Assembly: GCA_017466065.1 (NCBI GenBank)
Contig: JAFTUV010000033.1
Span: 42,607-106,606, forward strand
From: Bacteroidaceae bacterium
GTDB lineage: Bacteria > Bacteroidota > Bacteroidia > Bacteroidales > Bacteroidaceae
Direction: 5' to 3'
Length of the DNA stretch: 64,000 nt
Shown here: in pieces, positions 34,770 through 43,351 of the stretch
How the letters are laid out: every line of letters begins with the position of its first letter
Numbering within the stretch: position 1 is the stretch's first letter
The notes under the pieces: generated by a model
Seen by the model: only the letters and a program-made list of their open reading frames with translations
Told to the model about the DNA's origin: nothing
The model's database searches: none
Position numbers and translations under genes: made by a program

Positions 34770-35272
34770 TAGTGCTTCATTTTTGTGTCCTCATAATCGG
34801 ACTTGTTAAACTGTTGTGCTGGTGTGGCAGGCGGTGTTGTAGGAGCACCCATATTACCTGTATGGGTATGGGCATTGAATGACTGAACGAATGCATTGAG
34901 TTTGTTTGTCAGCTCTGCAATCTTGATAAGGCCTCCCAAATTGCCATCGTTGACGGTAATGTCTCCGCTGATGAAGATGCTGCCTGTGATTTTTATGCTT
35001 TCCACATGGTCAATCTGCAACACCACTAACTGCGACAAATCGCCTGTAAGACTTCCAAAAACGACAGCCGTACCAACCTTCGGAATAAGCAGAATCTCGC
35101 CATCGTCGGCGGTTTCTGACGCTCGTAGGCGCACATCGGGTACGACCAGCTTGCCGACCTCAATCTCACAGAGTATCCCGGACACGCTTTTCACGATTCC
35201 CGTTGATATGGCAACACCTTTATTGCCTAATACCCGACGTAGATTGTCTGCCAATTCTTTGTACTTATCCAT
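34769..35272 (-). CDS. Baseplate spike protein, gpV-like (Mu gp45)
   Basis: 167 residues. An OB-fold-like N-terminus (GIVKSVSGILCEIEVG, LLIPKVGTAVVFGSL) is followed by a beta-repeat region and a C-terminus with FNAHTHTGNMGAPTTPPATP, which matches the His-rich apex motif of gpV-type membrane-piercing spikes. It would form the trimeric needle under the tube. Confidence 0.82.
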   Translation of the reverse strand: MDKYKELADNLRRVLGNKGVAISTGIVKSVSGILCEIEVGKLVVPDVRLRASETADDGEILLIPKVGTAVVFGSLTGDLSQLVVLQIDHVESIKITGSIFISGDITVNDGNLGGLIKIAELTNKLNAFVQSFNAHTHTGNMGAPTTPPATPAQQFNKSDYEDTKMKH

Positions 35273-35275
35273 ACA

Positions 35276-36229
35276 CTAACTTAACTTGAAACCTAACTCA
35301 ATTTTACGCTTGCCACCGCTGCTTGAAAATTCAGTGGTAACACTTCTCACAAAATAGCAACCATCCTTTTCGGGATAGTCCTCATCGTGGAGACTCGCAC
35401 TGTCGCCCGGCATACATTCCGGCACAAGCCAAGTGGTAATGCTGCCGTCATATCCATCAAAGGAGCGATGTTTGACCTCCTGTTCGCCTCTTGCTTTCAT
35501 TGAAGCCTCGTCCGTTGTAGGACTTGTTATCTCAATCTTCTCACCGCCTGTGCTGCCTGTTTCCACCTCTTTGACTGTACCGTCGGGCATCGTAGCCTTT
35601 ACCACGACACAGACCTTTTTGTCCGCTGCCGTCCGGTATGTCAAATCTGCCTCTTCAACATTTAGGGAAAAGTCGTACTTCCGTTCTGTTCCTACCATTT
35701 CACCGGGAGCGTGTATGTGCAGCACACCTTCCTTGAGGTAGATGTCCGCACCGCACTCCTCCTGCACCTTCTTCAGTACGTCGTAGCCTGTCGCATTATT
35801 GATGACAAACTTTGAGTAAGTCCACGAATAGGAGCATTCCACTGAATAGGACTGTCCGATACCACTTATCACCTTTTGCAACAGGGATTGGAGCGTTACG
35901 TTTTTGAGAACCTCGTTCGGTATATCCTTACGGAACGTAAAGAGGTCATCTTCACAGGTCAGCGTTATGCTGCCGCCGTCAGTGGATATGCGTTGCAAGT
36001 ATCCTCGGAACTCCTCCACCAATCCGCACTCCTCATAGCCGAAGCGGACAGAAACAGCATCGCCACGCTTCAGTTGTTTCTCAACCTCAAGCGCGACATT
36101 ATACTGAGCACCGGGCAGTGTGATGGTGGCTGTATCGGCCAACAGTTCAACACTGCGGTGTACCTCTACCTTGTCGAGCATCCCGATACGATAGTTGCCA
36201 ACTGTTATGTCATACTTCATGGTGAACAT
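35276..36229 (-). CDS. Baseplate hub / late control D-like protein (Mu gp44)
   Basis: 317 residues. The N-terminus (MLDKVEVHRSVELLADTATI) and the central GYDVLKKVQEECGADIYLKE with LHIHAPG resemble Bacteroidetes gpD/gp27-like hub proteins, and the C-terminus (CYFVRSVTTEFSSSGGKRKI) is typical. The hub surrounds the spike and starts the tube. Order hub-spike-gp25-J agrees with other myophages. Confidence 0.75.
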   Translation of the reverse strand: MFTMKYDITVGNYRIGMLDKVEVHRSVELLADTATITLPGAQYNVALEVEKQLKRGDAVSVRFGYEECGLVEEFRGYLQRISTDGGSITLTCEDDLFTFRKDIPNEVLKNVTLQSLLQKVISGIGQSYSVECSYSWTYSKFVINNATGYDVLKKVQEECGADIYLKEGVLHIHAPGEMVGTERKYDFSLNVEEADLTYRTAADKKVCVVVKATMPDGTVKEVETGSTGGEKIEITSPTTDEASMKARGEQEVKHRSFDGYDGSITTWLVPECMPGDSASLHDEDYPEKDGCYFVRSVTTEFSSSGGKRKIELGFKLS

Positions 36230-36231
36230 GG

Positions 36232-36846
36232 CTATTTGGTCAAAAGGAGTTTGTAAATATCATCGCTATATGCCTTAATCGTGTAGTTTTGGTTGGTAGT
36301 TCCCACTGTATGGGGAATATCCCAGCTCTCAATCACCAAATGGGAAATGCCGAATATCTCAAGCAAGGGGTTGATGGCAATGACACGTCCGGCTTCACAG
36401 AACGCGCGTAACTTCGAAACATCAGCTTCGGGATACTTCCCATCAAAGCCTATCAATATGCCTTGTATGGTCACACTGTAATCGTCCTGCGACCATCGTT
36501 CCTTGATGGAGCCTTTCACCTTGCCTTTGTTCACCTGTCGGCGCACGATGATATTCTGCCCGGTAAGGCTTATCATTGGCTCAAGCGGAAAGAACCACTC
36601 TTCAGCACCAGCCTCCTCCAGCTTGAAGCGAAGAGGCATCTGCATAGGGACACCGAGTGCATTTGTACGGATGGCATCCTCCAGCTCCTCATCGGACATC
36701 TTCTGTATTTGGCTGTATTCCTCGCTATCCACATTGGCAAGTTCTGTCTTTCGGAAAAGCCAATAGGGAGGAATCTTGCCACCGAACAATCTGAGGGCGG
36801 TATTCTCCAATACGAAACGGGTTACTGTCTTTACTGTCGGATTCAT
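36232..36846 (-). CDS. DUF6046-like baseplate/tail protein
   Basis: 204 residues, soluble, no motif of catalysis. The text [20 protein letters not shown] and [20 protein letters not shown] is like the DUF6046 proteins of Bacteroides phages. It lies between tape measure and hub, the position of Mu gp43. Many proteins here are LysM-like hub connectors; the role is inferred from position. Confidence 0.65.
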   Translation of the reverse strand: MNPTVKTVTRFVLENTALRLFGGKIPPYWLFRKTELANVDSEEYSQIQKMSDEELEDAIRTNALGVPMQMPLRFKLEEAGAEEWFFPLEPMISLTGQNIIVRRQVNKGKVKGSIKERWSQDDYSVTIQGILIGFDGKYPEADVSKLRAFCEAGRVIAINPLLEIFGISHLVIESWDIPHTVGTTNQNYTIKAYSDDIYKLLLTK

Positions 36847-38585
36847 TGCTCTGTACTTGTTGCTATGGCGAGAGAACGGTTGATGCTTTGCAGTATCACA
36901 CGCTCAAGCTCTGCCGTGTCGGTCTTATCATTCATATACACATTGATGCAGTCAAAGAACTTGGAGATGTTCATATTGATGCTGGTGTTGCGAGTACCGC
37001 CTGTGGTTATGGCCTCAGCAGTTTTCTTTCCACCTTTACCACCGCTTTTACTGTCTTCAGAACCACTGCCGAATGTCAATGCTGTTGGACTGCCTACCAA
37101 TCCGGGAGTTGTTACACCGTCGGGGGTATCTTCGGGTTTCTTATCCTTTGCCGACTGCTCGGCATAGTTCTTCTCCCAGCTTGAGGTGTATAGTTCCTTG
37201 ACCTTCTTTGCTGCTGCTATGGAAGAGTCTGCACCGCTCAACTTTCGGAAGCCCGAAAGAGCGGAGTCTTTTGCACCCTTCCAATCACCGGAGAATAATT
37301 TGAGGAGAGCATTACCCAAGTCACCGAGACCGCCCAACAGTTCTTTGAAGCGGTCGATGACAAAGGCCTTGATAATCTCACCGAAGCCTTTGAACACATC
37401 CCACATCGTAAGGATAAAGGCACGGAATCCGGCAAACTTGTTCCAACAGTAAACCACTGCCGCCACAAGTGCCGCTATAACCGTGATTACAATTCCGATG
37501 GGGTTAGCGTTCATTGCTATGTTCAAAAGCCATTGTACACCCTCCCATACCTTTGTCACAGCTGACACGATTTTGATTGCGCCGACAAGCCCATACAAGG
37601 CTATGGTCTTCGCTTTGAATGCAATAGTCGCCACACCCACCACGACAGCCAAATATCCAAGTTCGGTCTTGAACTTCAATATAAAGTTGATGACACCACC
37701 GATGACAGTAAACAGGAACTCAAAGACCGATGCTATCGGTGGAATAATCATATTGACTATATCCAGCAATCCCTTGAGCGGTTCTGCAATCTTGTCGAAC
37801 AGGGATAGAGCCTTCTGCTGTATGGTATCGACCATCGTACTCCAACGGCCACCCAGCGTCTGCGACTGCTTTTCCATCATTCCGTGGAATTTTCCACCTT
37901 CGCCCGTTGCGTGTGCCATAGCAGCAGCCACGTGGTCGAATGAGATTTCTCCTTTGCTCATCAGTTCCTGCAACTCCTTGTAGCTTTTGCCTGTCATTGC
38001 TTCCAACTCCTTGAGAGGGTTGAATCCGGCATTGATGAATTGGAGCAAGTCCTGTCCCATCAATTTACCACTTGCCGATACTTGACCGAATACAAGCGAC
38101 AGGCTGGAGAAACGTTCGGCATTGCCACCCGATATATCACCCAACTGTTGCAGATAACCCATAACCTTGTCAGATGCGACACCGAAGTTCATCATCTGTT
38201 GGGCGTTCTGCGTAAGCTGGAGTTTATTGAAAGGAGTATCGGCGGCGAACTTGTCTAATTGCTTCAACAGTCCGGCAGCCTTCTCCTCGCTACCGACAAG
38301 AACCTCAAAGGCTGTGGCAGTAGTTTCTGCTTCCATACCCAACTTTGTTACTGCACCTATTCCGGACGCAATCAATGTGTAGGGGTTGGTAAGGAACGAC
38401 ATACCGGGAATGGACATCAATGAGGATTTGAAATTGGAGAATGAGAAAGCCTCTCTAAGGCGAGCTCCTACGGTGTTTGCCTTACGGGTAATCTCGTCCA
38501 ATTGGCGCGTAGTCTGCCGGGCAACAGTGAGAACGTTCCCACTGTCGGCCTGTAGCTTTATCAAGAATTTTAGTACGCTATTCAT
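36843..38585 (-). CDS. Tail tape measure protein
   Basis: 580 residues. The N-terminal coiled region ([20 protein letters not shown]) and the conserved tape-measure block [20 protein letters not shown] with [20 protein letters not shown] and [20 protein letters not shown] are diagnostic. A hydrophobic stretch (about 290-410) would be ejected through the membrane. At 580 residues it predicts a rather short tail. It overlaps the frameshifted chaperone end. Confidence 0.9.
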   Translation of the reverse strand: MNSVLKFLIKLQADSGNVLTVARQTTRQLDEITRKANTVGARLREAFSFSNFKSSLMSIPGMSFLTNPYTLIASGIGAVTKLGMEAETTATAFEVLVGSEEKAAGLLKQLDKFAADTPFNKLQLTQNAQQMMNFGVASDKVMGYLQQLGDISGGNAERFSSLSLVFGQVSASGKLMGQDLLQFINAGFNPLKELEAMTGKSYKELQELMSKGEISFDHVAAAMAHATGEGGKFHGMMEKQSQTLGGRWSTMVDTIQQKALSLFDKIAEPLKGLLDIVNMIIPPIASVFEFLFTVIGGVINFILKFKTELGYLAVVVGVATIAFKAKTIALYGLVGAIKIVSAVTKVWEGVQWLLNIAMNANPIGIVITVIAALVAAVVYCWNKFAGFRAFILTMWDVFKGFGEIIKAFVIDRFKELLGGLGDLGNALLKLFSGDWKGAKDSALSGFRKLSGADSSIAAAKKVKELYTSSWEKNYAEQSAKDKKPEDTPDGVTTPGLVGSPTALTFGSGSEDSKSGGKGGKKTAEAITTGGTRNTSINMNISKFFDCINVYMNDKTDTAELERVILQSINRSLAIATSTEQ

Positions 38586-39032
38586 TTTTATCGCTCAATT
38601 CCATTTTACGAATGTCCTTAAGAAACCTTATCGTCCAAGCCCACTCCTCATCACAGAGAATGTCCGGGTCAAGGTGCAAGTAACGTCGGAGCAATGTGTT
38701 CAAATAGAGGATAGCCTCTGCCCCGGCATCGTTGATTCCGGCATCCTCTAAAGTTTTTTTATCTCAGCCTCCTTTACCTTGAGTACATCTTCCATCACAT
38801 TGACTGTTGCCATAAACAGTTCATCGTCTGTCTTGATTTCCTCATCTCCACTTAACCAAAGGCGGTTCAATAGAGTTTCCGACATCTTGATGGGGTCTTT
38901 TACCACGCTGGCATAGCTGAGGTCTTTACGATTGGGCTTACGAAGAATACCGGTCTTACCCTCTACTGTTACTTCGAAGAGGTCGCCATATTTCGCTTTC
39001 CACTCCTTGATTTGTTCTTTCGTCACTTTCAT
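38578..39032 (-). CDS. Tail assembly chaperone, -1 frameshift product (gpGT-like)
   Basis: The zero-frame product (38748-39032) ends ATA-AAA-AAA-CTT-TAG. The run of seven adenines at 38754-38760 on the coding strand is an A AAA AAA slippery heptamer. A -1 slip gives about 58 more residues ([20 protein letters not shown] to MELSDKNE) ending at TAG 38578-38580, which overlaps the tape measure start. The total is about 151 residues. This matches the gpG/gpGT arrangement used by lambda, P2 and Mu-like phages, in which both forms in a fixed ratio assist tube assembly. Confidence 0.85.
38748..39032 (-). CDS. Tail assembly chaperone, short form (gpG-like)
   Basis: 94 residues, soluble and acidic, starting [20 protein letters not shown]. 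It lies between tail tube and tape measure, where tail chaperones are always found. The stop TAG is only one codon after the slippery heptamer, so the frame used is decided just before termination. Confidence 0.82.
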   Translation of the reverse strand: MKVTKEQIKEWKAKYGDLFEVTVEGKTGILRKPNRKDLSYASVVKDPIKMSETLLNRLWLSGDEEIKTDDELFMATVNVMEDVLKVKEAEIKKL

Positions 39033-39068
39033 TTGAACACTGTTTTAATGATGTTTGAACACTATTAT

Positions 39069-39479
39069 TTACACTCCTTTTTTATCCAAGAAAATGAACG
39101 GAAGTGTCTTTTCTTGGAACTTATCACCTTGTTTCCACTCGGTGTTGTCCTCTGTAAACTCACAGCCGACAAGAATATCCGTTACCATTGCATCACCCTT
39201 TGTGGGGTTTCCATAACAGGCTACAATGTCAAACGAAATATCCAAGATGTCACCTCCGGCAGAGACTTTCAGAGCTTCGTATTCGCTCTGTAAAAGGGTC
39301 AGCTCGCCGCTGTACTCCTTGTTGCCGTGCTGAATGGCATGGGGCTTGTTGCCACTACCATAGATAGCCTCCTTCTGTTGCTTGCTGGAGTATTTTACAC
39401 CGCGAAGTCCGGTAATGGGTCTTCCGGCTGCTACTACATTTACATCAGACCACTCGTATTCTCGTGTATTGGTTAGCAT
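39069..39479 (-). CDS. Tail tube protein (Mu gpM-like)
   Basis: 136 residues from ATG 39479 (a TTG at 39485 would add two). Beta-rich; REYEWSDVNVVAAGRPITGLRGVKYSSKQQK with KPHAIQHGNKEYSGELTL is typical of the short tubes of Mu-like Bacteroides phages. It follows the sheath gene with a 4-bp overlap of the sheath stop region. Stacked hexamers form the DNA channel. Confidence 0.8.
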   Translation of the reverse strand: MLTNTREYEWSDVNVVAAGRPITGLRGVKYSSKQQKEAIYGSGNKPHAIQHGNKEYSGELTLLQSEYEALKVSAGGDILDISFDIVACYGNPTKGDAMVTDILVGCEFTEDNTEWKQGDKFQEKTLPFIFLDKKGV

Positions 39480-39481
39480 AA

Positions 39482-40666
39482 TCAATTAGTTTGAGTTACA
39501 AGGAATCCTAAATTCACGTCGATATAGCGTCCGTATGCGAACGGACGTACCTTGAGAGTCACTACCACTTTGGAAGTGCTGAGAACATTCTGCTTCGGGT
39601 CAATGAAGCACAGGCAACCATTTCCGTCTTCTGACGCACTCAACTCGCCATTGGCGGTCATTTCACGGTTTACACGGTTTTCTACTGTCTGTTGCCAGCT
39701 CTTGATGATACCAGTCTGTAGTGTTCCGTCTTCATTGACATCCAACTCATCAAGCATCATATCAAGCAGCGTATCGTATGCAATACGGTATGCCTTGTCA
39801 ATCACGCGACGGGTAGCCAGCTGTGCATAGTCATCGGTCGGGTCACAAGCGAGGTTATCATCGGCAAAGAAATAACCGCTTCTACCCACATACTTGCGAG
39901 GCACGATATAGCGTTTGTCGTGGAGGTTTTCTACCACGCTGCCGCTTTCGTCCACTTTCTTTTCACCGATATACATCTCTGTAGGGAAGAGCGAACCGTC
40001 CTTCACGCGACCGAGGTTACGCTGCACCGGAAGCATCGCCAAGCGTCCTGCCGCCGTACCGACACAGGCATTGACAGAACCACTGACAGTATCGCCAATG
40101 ACAATACCTACACGGTTGTACTTCTCTTGGCTCAAGTCCTTCTGCGCAGTACCTGTATAGTTGCGACCCTCCAAAATGATGAAGAGAGGAGCATACAGTT
40201 CGGTAGTAGCCCATTCCGCCAACTGTTGCGCCTTTGGCAAAGCAGTGAATACATCCGCATCCAAGCCGTCGGTAGTGGTGGTTGATGTGGAACTGTCGTC
40301 ACGGGCAATGAAGATACCGCGAAGCGCACCGTTCTGTGAAGTGATAAGGTCGCGTACAAGTCCCGAAGTCTTGTCGCAAAGGGCTGTCATCTTTTCCGTC
40401 TTGGCAACACCGAAGACGATGAGCTTTGTACCGTCTTCCGCTTCGTCGTAGAACTCCTGAACGTGCTTGTAAAGACGAGGGTTATTAGCCTCTGTCACAC
40501 CCAAAGCCAAAAAGTCATCCATAGAACGGACGGAGTAGGCTTTTTTCAAAACAAAGGTCGATGCTACGGCAACAGCGGAGCATACGAGGGCAAAAAGGCC
40601 GTCGGGGCTTTCGCCCACTGTGCCTAATTGCCCATTCATAAATTGTATCTTAATTCTCGGTAACAT
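39482..40666 (-). CDS. Contractile tail sheath protein (DUF2586-like, Mu gpL)
   Basis: 394 residues. N-terminus RIKIQFMNGQLGTVGESPDG; conserved blocks GLVRDLITSQNGALRGIFIA, ILEGRNYTGTAQKDL, RNLGRVKDGSLFPTEMYIG, and a C-terminus LSTSKVVVTLKVRPFAYGRY that inserts between sheath subunits. This makes the phage a myophage. Cotranscribed with tube, chaperone and tape measure. Confidence 0.88.
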   Translation of the reverse strand: MLPRIKIQFMNGQLGTVGESPDGLFALVCSAVAVASTFVLKKAYSVRSMDDFLALGVTEANNPRLYKHVQEFYDEAEDGTKLIVFGVAKTEKMTALCDKTSGLVRDLITSQNGALRGIFIARDDSSTSTTTTDGLDADVFTALPKAQQLAEWATTELYAPLFIILEGRNYTGTAQKDLSQEKYNRVGIVIGDTVSGSVNACVGTAAGRLAMLPVQRNLGRVKDGSLFPTEMYIGEKKVDESGSVVENLHDKRYIVPRKYVGRSGYFFADDNLACDPTDDYAQLATRRVIDKAYRIAYDTLLDMMLDELDVNEDGTLQTGIIKSWQQTVENRVNREMTANGELSASEDGNGCLCFIDPKQNVLSTSKVVVTLKVRPFAYGRYIDVNLGFLVTQTN

Positions 40667-40677
40667 AAGCGTCAGTT

Positions 40678-41592
40678 TTAAGATACAGTAGCCTCGCCAA
40701 GCAAGAACAGACCCTTGCCGTCATAACGACGGGCTGCACCGCCTGTGCGCATCAAGAATGAATAGATGTCACCGTAGTAGAGAGGGTTGTCGATAGAGTC
40801 GAACATCTTGACCTCACCCATAGCACGGCTGACAGACTTCTCATGCCAAGCCAATGCTGCGGCCATCTCTGTTGCAGCACCCTCTGCACCCCAATCAAGG
40901 ACTTTCTTGCTTGAGTTCAAACGGAGCACACGGCTACGCTTCATAATGTCGAAACCGTAGAGGTTGCCAAGGATACCCTTCTGCACGTTGGCAGAGTTCT
41001 GGAACATCCACTTGTCGCTCTCCGAGAGGTCGGCAAGGAGGTCAGCGTACATATGCGCATCCAAGAGCAGATAACGACCTGTTGCAGGAACATCGTCCTT
41101 GTCAAAGGCGGTCATCAGCGCGAGAACATCTGCCTTACAGATAGCCTTACGCTTTCCGGTTGCTGTACTTGATGTGTGAGCATCGCGCTGGGTTGTGCCT
41201 GTAGTCAAGACGATGTGGTCAGTCTTCACGCCATCACCCCAACGCTTGAGGAGGTTCACGTGGGCAGCCTCCTGCAACTGTGAACGGTCATTGCTGAGCA
41301 CTGAATTGCGCTTGTCGTAGCTCAACTCCACAGTGTCAATGTTCGGGATGTAGATTGGGTCGGTTGTCAACTCGTCAATGTCGTAGGTTAGCTCGTTGTC
41401 TGTACGCTGATTTACAGATGCTGGCTTCTGTGTACGGTTGGTCTGCACATTTGACGGTTTGCCAGCGTTAGGAACGTGAACCGTATGGTTCTTTACGAAA
41501 GTGGAGTCGTCCACTGATTTTGCGGCGAAAGAGTTGTCGGGATAGAAATTCTCGACAATGTCGTTAAGCCATACTTCTTTGTTTAATGCCAT
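40678..41592 (-). CDS. Major capsid protein
   Basis: 304 residues, similar in size to Mu gpT. The text SFAAKSVDDSTFVKNHTVHV, LTTDPIYIPNIDTVELSYDK and RAMGEVKMFDSIDNPLYYGD fits the capsid proteins of Mu-like Bacteroides phages. It lies between the protease/scaffold gene and the sheath, as in Mu (gpI-gpT-gpL). About 150 residues per fold of HK97-like beta domain remain unresolved by eye. Confidence 0.85.
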   Translation of the reverse strand: MALNKEVWLNDIVENFYPDNSFAAKSVDDSTFVKNHTVHVPNAGKPSNVQTNRTQKPASVNQRTDNELTYDIDELTTDPIYIPNIDTVELSYDKRNSVLSNDRSQLQEAAHVNLLKRWGDGVKTDHIVLTTGTTQRDAHTSSTATGKRKAICKADVLALMTAFDKDDVPATGRYLLLDAHMYADLLADLSESDKWMFQNSANVQKGILGNLYGFDIMKRSRVLRLNSSKKVLDWGAEGAATEMAAALAWHEKSVSRAMGEVKMFDSIDNPLYYGDIYSFLMRTGGAARRYDGKGLFLLGEATVS

Positions 41593-41621
41593 TGCTTAAA
41601 AAAAATTAGTTGGTTAATACT

Positions 41622-42728
41622 TTAGTTCTTGTACTCCACACCGAACTTCTCGCGGAACTTGGCACAGAACAGTGCATAGTCTGAGTTCTTGAGGGAATCA
41701 AGTTGTCCGGCCTTGTCGAGTTCGTCCCACGACTTGTTTGCGAACGAGCCTTGAGGAGCACCGTCCGGGCTGATGAAACTTGTAGCGCGGAGAGCTGGCT
41801 GTGTCTTCATTGTAGCAAGCAAAGCCTCGGTATTGGTTCTGTCGCTCTTCATCATATTGGTGAATGCCGGAACCTGCTCCTTGGTAATCTTGCCCTCTGC
41901 CACTGCCTTGTCAATAATGGCGGCAATCTCTTTGCCTTCCAATTCCTCAATACGAGCCTTGTACTGCTGGTTTGCCTTTTCCAAAGCGTCCGCACGGGTA
42001 GCGGAATTTGTCAAACTCTTAATGTGTGCGACTATCGCACCTTCATCCGCCTTGTCTGCGAAAGACGGAATGCTCTTGATGTCATCTATCAATGCCATGT
42101 CGTTAGTTTTTGATGGCTGTTCTACCAGCCGGTTATTAAAATAGTTGTATATCTCTTCTGTCGTTCCGGGAGCGGAAGACGGAGTTTCCATGTCGTAGAT
42201 ACCATCAATCAACTTCATAGCAAGGGCTTGCTGTGCGTCAATCCAATGGTCGTGTTCGTCGAAGTACTGTGCTGCCACATCTTCGGGCTTCATATTGCAA
42301 CGTCCGGCAATCATTCGGGAGAGGTCAGCCTGTAGGCTCTCCATAGTCTCTGCTGTCTTGCGGAGCGCAGAGGCATTGCCCCAAGTGCCACCGCTGACGC
42401 TGTGAAGCATCAACTTGGCATAAGGGGACATATAGAGCGGTTTACCGCACAGGGCAATGATAGCAGCGATACTCGCAGCCACTCCGTCAATGTATATGGT
42501 TATGTTGGCTGTGGAGGTCTTGAAGGCATTGTATATGGCGATACCGCTGAACACGTCGCCACCGTTGCTGTTGATGCGTACATCTATCTTCTTGTACTTG
42601 GTCTGAAGCGCAAGCAGTTCGCTTACGACACGGCCACTCTCCACCTTGTGGCCATCACCGACATCACCATAGAGAAGTATTGTTACCTCTCCGCTTCCGG
42701 GTATGATATTAAAGAATTTTGCGTCCAT
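41622..42728 (-). CDS. ClpP-like head maturation protease fused to scaffold
   Basis: About 368 residues from ATG 42728 (a TTG at 42749 adds seven). Residues 1-190 are a ClpP/SppA-like serine protease: INSNGGDVFSGIAIYNAF, the nucleophile serine in IDGVAASIAAII and the His in AKLMLHSVSGGTWG. The C-terminal half is helical with a scaffold character (RADALEKANQQYKARIEELE). It cleaves scaffold and capsid during head maturation, the role of Mu gpI/gpZ. It is first in the leftward late operon. Confidence 0.88.
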   Translation of the reverse strand: MDAKFFNIIPGSGEVTILLYGDVGDGHKVESGRVVSELLALQTKYKKIDVRINSNGGDVFSGIAIYNAFKTSTANITIYIDGVAASIAAIIALCGKPLYMSPYAKLMLHSVSGGTWGNASALRKTAETMESLQADLSRMIAGRCNMKPEDVAAQYFDEHDHWIDAQQALAMKLIDGIYDMETPSSAPGTTEEIYNYFNNRLVEQPSKTNDMALIDDIKSIPSFADKADEGAIVAHIKSLTNSATRADALEKANQQYKARIEELEGKEIAAIIDKAVAEGKITKEQVPAFTNMMKSDRTNTEALLATMKTQPALRATSFISPDGAPQGSFANKSWDELDKAGQLDSLKNSDYALFCAKFREKFGVEYKN

Positions 42729-42746
42729 TTTGAATGAATTTTTGTG

Positions 42747-42877
42747 CAAATATCGGGAGGTCTTCCAACCCCTCCAAACGCCGATTTTATGCTAGCGTTT
42801 TGTAACGCTATCATAGCGTTTGCGGACGCTATCATAAAAGTGCGGTTTTTTCATGCGTAATATTAGAGGGATATTTG
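42747..42877. promoter_or_regulatory. Symmetric divergent late promoters with paired operators
   Basis: Both directions have the same 11-mer GATATTTGCAC as -7 region (minus 42747-42754 and on; plus 42870-42877 and on), preceded at 20 bp by TTTG (minus) or TTTT (plus), and then by ACGCTAKCATAAAA exactly 30 bp upstream of each -7. The centre holds two palindromes, TAGCGTT-TTGT-AACGCTA (42793-42810) and TAGCGT-TTGCGG-ACGCTA (42814-42831), with centres 21 bp apart, two helical turns. This looks like the binding site of a late regulator acting on both operons at once. Confidence 0.8.
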
Positions 42878-42898
42878 CACCAAAATTGAGTATCAATT

Positions 42899-43351
42899 AT
42901 GGCAAAAGACAAGTTCGACAAGAAAGGAATTGCCAAGTCCCTGTATATGGACGGCAACTACACACAAGAGGAGATTGCGGATAAGGTCGGCACTACCCGG
43001 CAGACCATTTCGCGCTGGATAAAAGAGGGCGGTTGGGAGGAACTGAAAGCCTCGCTTACCGTAACCCCATCACAAATCATCGCACAGTTCCAACACCAAA
43101 TCACAGAGATAAACCGTAACATCAACGCAAGGGAGGAAGGCAAGCGTTTTGCCACCCCTGCCGAAGCCGATGCGCTGGCCAAACTCGCCGGGGCAATCAA
43201 GAAGCTGGAGAACGATGTCGGCATCACCGACTGCGTGGGTGTCGGTATGCGCTTCCTCACTTGGCTCAGACAGTTCGATGTTGAAAAGGCCATCGAATAC
43301 AATAACCTTTTCGACGCATTCATTAAGGATATAGCAGGACAGAAGAAATGA
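42899..43351 (+). CDS. Terminase small subunit-like, HTH protein (Mu gp27 position)
   Basis: 150 residues. The N-terminus (YTQEEIADKVGTTRQTISRW) is an HTH typical of terminase small subunits of the Mu/DUF1804 kind; a helical C-terminal part follows. It overlaps the large subunit by ATGA. It would bind phage DNA for packaging. It is the first gene of the rightward head operon. Confidence 0.82.
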   Translation: MAKDKFDKKGIAKSLYMDGNYTQEEIADKVGTTRQTISRWIKEGGWEELKASLTVTPSQIIAQFQHQITEINRNINAREEGKRFATPAEADALAKLAGAIKKLENDVGITDCVGVGMRFLTWLRQFDVEKAIEYNNLFDAFIKDIAGQKK

